Shown here: in pieces, positions 61,443 through 64,000 of the stretch | How the letters are laid out: each line of letters opens with the position of its first letter | How positions within the stretch are numbered: the stretch's first letter is position 1 | Source of the DNA: Epiperipatus broadwayi | Taxonomy: Eukaryota; Onychophora; Udeonychophora; Euonychophora; Peripatidae | DNA: 64,000 nucleotides | Direction of reading: 5' to 3' | NCBI GenBank assembly: GCA_028023455.1 | Contig: JAQFVV010000274.1 | Location: forward strand, 248,001 to 312,000 | Notes under the pieces: model-generated | What the model was told of the DNA's origin: nothing | Seen by the model: only the letters and a program-made list of their open reading frames with translations | Databases searched by the model: none | Translations under genes and position numbers: made by a program

Positions 61443-62735
61443 TTCTAATATATCTATTTAGGCCAGGGACTTAGACACCAGGTAGTTGAACCTCAATATT
61501 TTTGATGAGAGGATTGAATGTAAATTGTAAAAAGAAGGGCACTGAGAGATGATCCTTGGGAGATCGACAATGTAGGGCTGAATCCTTTGGTGATGGTCCC
61601 ATTTATTGAAATATTAATCTCAGTGGAGAAGATTCTCTAGAATTTGGTCTAGAATTTGTACTATCTCAGATAGTATATCAATATCTGCGAGTGTTCCTAG
61701 CAATACTTGAGTGTTGACAGTCGAATGCATCTGATATATCTAGTTATACAGCTATGGATCTAGACTGCCTATGAGACCTAATATGGTCGAGTAGTATCTT
61801 AGTCTCTCCCATAGCTGTCAGAGCAGATTATTCTTTTTTTGTGTATTGCGATGGTGCTAAGTGGTTGAGAATTATTGGGTGAATTTTGTCTTTTATGACT
61901 CCCTCCATTATCTTGATAAGGATAGAGGACATAGAGATGGACGAATGTTGGCAATTCTTCTTCATGAAGGTTCTTAATTCTTTTTTTCTTCAGCCAGGTT
62001 GTTAATCATTCCCATCATTGTGGGGACCAAGAATTTGCTAAGGTGATCTAGAAGATCATCAGAATTTCATGCATCCCCAGGCACACGTGATCTGAAAGAG
62101 ATGACAGTTTTTGTTTCAGCTTCTTTCCAGTTATTCCATGCTTTGCTGCTGTACAACAATTATCATTGGCATCATGTTGGAATGGAGGGCATGATTGAAG
62201 AGAACTTTTTAAATGGAGTCTGATTGACTCAAGCATGTGATATCCGGTGATTTTAATTCCATTATGATTTAAATAGAAGGGAGTGCATTATTTTGTTTTT
62301 GCTCCCAGTGTCCATCTTAAATAGCTCCTGGTCCAGCAGTGCTTTCCTGAGAGAAAGATTTTGGCTCTCTTTACTGCAATATACTAAGCCAGGGTTTTCT
62401 GCTTGGATTTACATTGAGATTTTAAGTAAGAGTATATTTTCATATCATCAGATGATTGGAACATTGATCAATCCTAACTCTTTCATGTGAGTTGTAGGAC
62501 CTTTCATTCTCTGAGCATACTGTTGAATAATAGTTTGTAGAATTTCAATGAAAGCAAACCAGGCTGTTTCTGGAAGCTGCAATAGGATGTTTATCTTATT
62601 AAAGGGGATATGTGCCTCCAAAGGTATTACTTCTGTAATTGTGGCTTTAAGAATTTATCTTGTCTGATTTTCCACATCTATCAGTATCACTAGAGCAAGA
62701 TGGTCTGTGAATGCCACATTTTGTAATGTGGCCTC

Positions 62736-62851
62736 CTACTAAATTGTGGATTTATCAGTGAAGGCAATCTGTGAGTGGTATCTTCTAGTATAATAAGAGA
62801 AAGGTCCAAAAGAAAAAAACCTTCTCCACTGATAAATCCACAATTTAGTAG
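62736..62851. repeat. Perfect 25-bp inverted repeat inside LINE
   Basis: ctactaaattgtggatttat(cagtg) at 62736-62760 is the exact inverse of 62827-62851, with a 66-bp loop. One arm is LINE coding sequence; the other breaks the endonuclease frame, suggesting a local inverted duplication. Confidence 0.85.
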
Positions 62852-63350
62852 ATAATTGTACTTCGATACCATAGTTGAGTACATAGTATGGAAGTCACTT
62901 AAGAGGATGGTCAGCCAATTGTTACTTGCTGTTATCATTTAATTGCATTTATAACTCTGGTGTATGCAGCATCTTTTTTGGGTGTATAAGTATAAATAGC
63001 ATTAAATGTTGATTTTCCGTAGGTGAAATTGACTGCTATATTATGGTTGTTGTCATAAATGATGTTAAATTTATTTGGAGACTGTTGGCTGTTTATAATA
63101 ATGCCCCTTCCCCCCAGCTGCTGTATAATTAGAAGAGTTTTGTATATCCAAGTTCATTAGGCTCGTTCATAATCTTGTGACTGGAGTTTGAGTGGAACTT
63201 GGTCTCACCAAGAAAAAGGATATGTGGAGAGTTTGATTGGAACCAATGCCTAATGGCATGTATTCTAGAAGAGGAATTTAATCCCCTAATGTTTATGCCA
63301 GCAATTTTACATCTCATAGTGATGATTGAGTGATAAGCCACAATTATCTA

Positions 63351-64000
63351 CCGCAGGCTCGTTTTGGCATGAGAGAATGGGTATCGAATAAATGAAACGT
63401 AACTGCAGACATATAGTTTGAAATTATTTATTAATACATTTTAATAAAACATTGACTAATAATATTTTAGGGATTGAAAGCTTCAGTAGCGGAATTTACG
63501 ACATGATTATATTTTAAAGAGTACCTTTATTTATTTAGACTATTTATATTGATGATTTCAGTAGCGGTATTTCCGATACTATAATGTTTACAAAGGGAAT
63601 TCACTTATTTGAAGGCTTAATCTAGCTACCTAAAATTCTTGAGTAAGTATTTCTAATGCATGCCTTGGGGAATTTATACCTTTGCAATGCAAGAGTCTAA
63701 AGTATGGGTTATAAGAATAACGGCAGGCATATATTTATTTAATTAAAATATTTATTTATAACTAAGGGCAAACATTTATTTGAGAGTGAATTACGAAGAT
63801 AATGTAGAGGCGAAGTGATATATAGAATAATAGAATTGAGCAAAGGAACACGTGGTATGCTTTAGAAAGGCGATATGGAATGGCAGTATATCGAAACTGC
63901 AATGCCGCGAATGGGTTTATAAGAATATCAGACTGGTCTCTGCCTCGGTCCGACGAAGTAAGGTGTCACATAAGCATAACCAGGGACAAGCGGTACGTGG
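63351..64000. other. Right edge: unassigned, possible LINE 5' region
   Basis: No coding sequence is recognised. The phrase ttcagtagcgg with a following t-rich cga motif occurs twice, at 63482 and 63558 (76 bp apart), which could be tandem 5'-UTR units of the LINE. The last 150 bp are less AT-rich. Confidence 0.35.

Larger units (their letters stand above)
60060..63341 (-). pseudogene. LINE ORF2 (endonuclease-RT), heavily mutated
   Basis: The endonuclease starts with IAGINIRGLNSSSRIHAI and PHILFLGETKFHSNS (catalytic Glu in GET), then GGRGIIINSQQSPNKF and AIYTYTPKKDAAYTRVI. RT pieces are ILIKIMEGVIKDKIHPII near 61900, LDISDAFD near 61735 (motif A), SISQGSSLSALLF near 61550 (motif B) and SITYMDGILVILPSKK near 60970 (motif C, YADD changed to YMDG). 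Motifs B and C are separated by the hAT insertion. The C-terminus has WFLYFKGHIIKVDPVCPNC, then EETYYHIINSC after one stop. It aligns with the fragment at 57.5 kb, so both LINEs are related. The clade cannot be fixed by eye. Confidence 0.75.
59761..63350 (-). mobile_element. APE-type LINE, near full length, split by a hAT
   Basis: Minus-strand order is apurinic-like endonuclease (63341 to about 62690), RT (about 62000-60900) and C-terminal Cys/His motif (about 60150-60090), followed by about 300 bp of 3' sequence. That is the layout of a non-LTR retrotransposon ORF2. Many stops show it is old. The left limit (59761) is estimated. Whether an ORF1 exists beyond 63350 is not visible. Confidence 0.75.

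Noticed and set aside
1-64000. CRISPR arrays, prokaryotic operons, rRNA genes
   Set aside because: No regularly spaced repeats with unique spacers, no ribosome-binding-site-led gene strings and no rRNA-like sequence. The tandem repeats seen are minisatellites inside gag relics.

Overview
The window looks like AT-rich nuclear DNA from an animal, probably an invertebrate. The evidence is Penelope-like elements with GIY-YIG nucleases, Ty3/gypsy elements, APE-type LINEs, a hAT element, long A/T tracts and no bacterial gene organisation. The species cannot be named from this sequence. I found no convincing host gene. Almost every recognisable coding remnant belongs to a transposable element, and most carry stops or frameshifts.

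Left part (1-15 kb). A Ty3/gypsy relic lies at the left edge, where a Gag coiled-coil region sits directly next to an integrase C-terminus. A LINE reverse-transcriptase scrap follows. Then comes a gag-only LTR element of about 9 kb (6.1-15.06 kb) with LTRs of about 2 kb. Its 5' LTR carries a 276-bp tandem duplication and a 1.5-kb insertion.

Middle part (15-33 kb). A compact Penelope-like element (PLE1, plus strand) has inverted terminal repeats of about 0.99 kb and an intact 503-aa RT/GIY-YIG reading frame. A decayed second family (PLE2, minus strand) has direct pseudo-LTRs. Fragments of PLE2, of a LINE and of the tail of a third family (PLE3) follow. A nearly complete but broken gag-pol Ty3/gypsy element occupies 28-33 kb on the minus strand.

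Centre (33-42.5 kb). This is the most striking structure: an inverted repeat with arms of 4,282 and 4,281 bp and an 806-bp asymmetric spacer. Each arm carries a gag gene read outward from the centre. The right copy is open; the left copy is frameshifted.

Right part (42.5-64 kb). A pair of related long LTRs (42.45-44.2 and 49.5-51.6 kb) flanks a gag fragment and a nearly full-length PLE3. Further right are another Gag coiled-coil relic, a LINE 3' end, and a LINE of about 3.3 kb. That LINE is split by a 446-bp non-autonomous hAT with a perfect 8-bp target duplication and a BED-finger-like remnant.

Two themes recur. The gag relics carry different in-frame minisatellites in a predicted N-terminal coiled coil. 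Nearly all element coding strands are minus, so a plus-strand transcript would be antisense to most of them.
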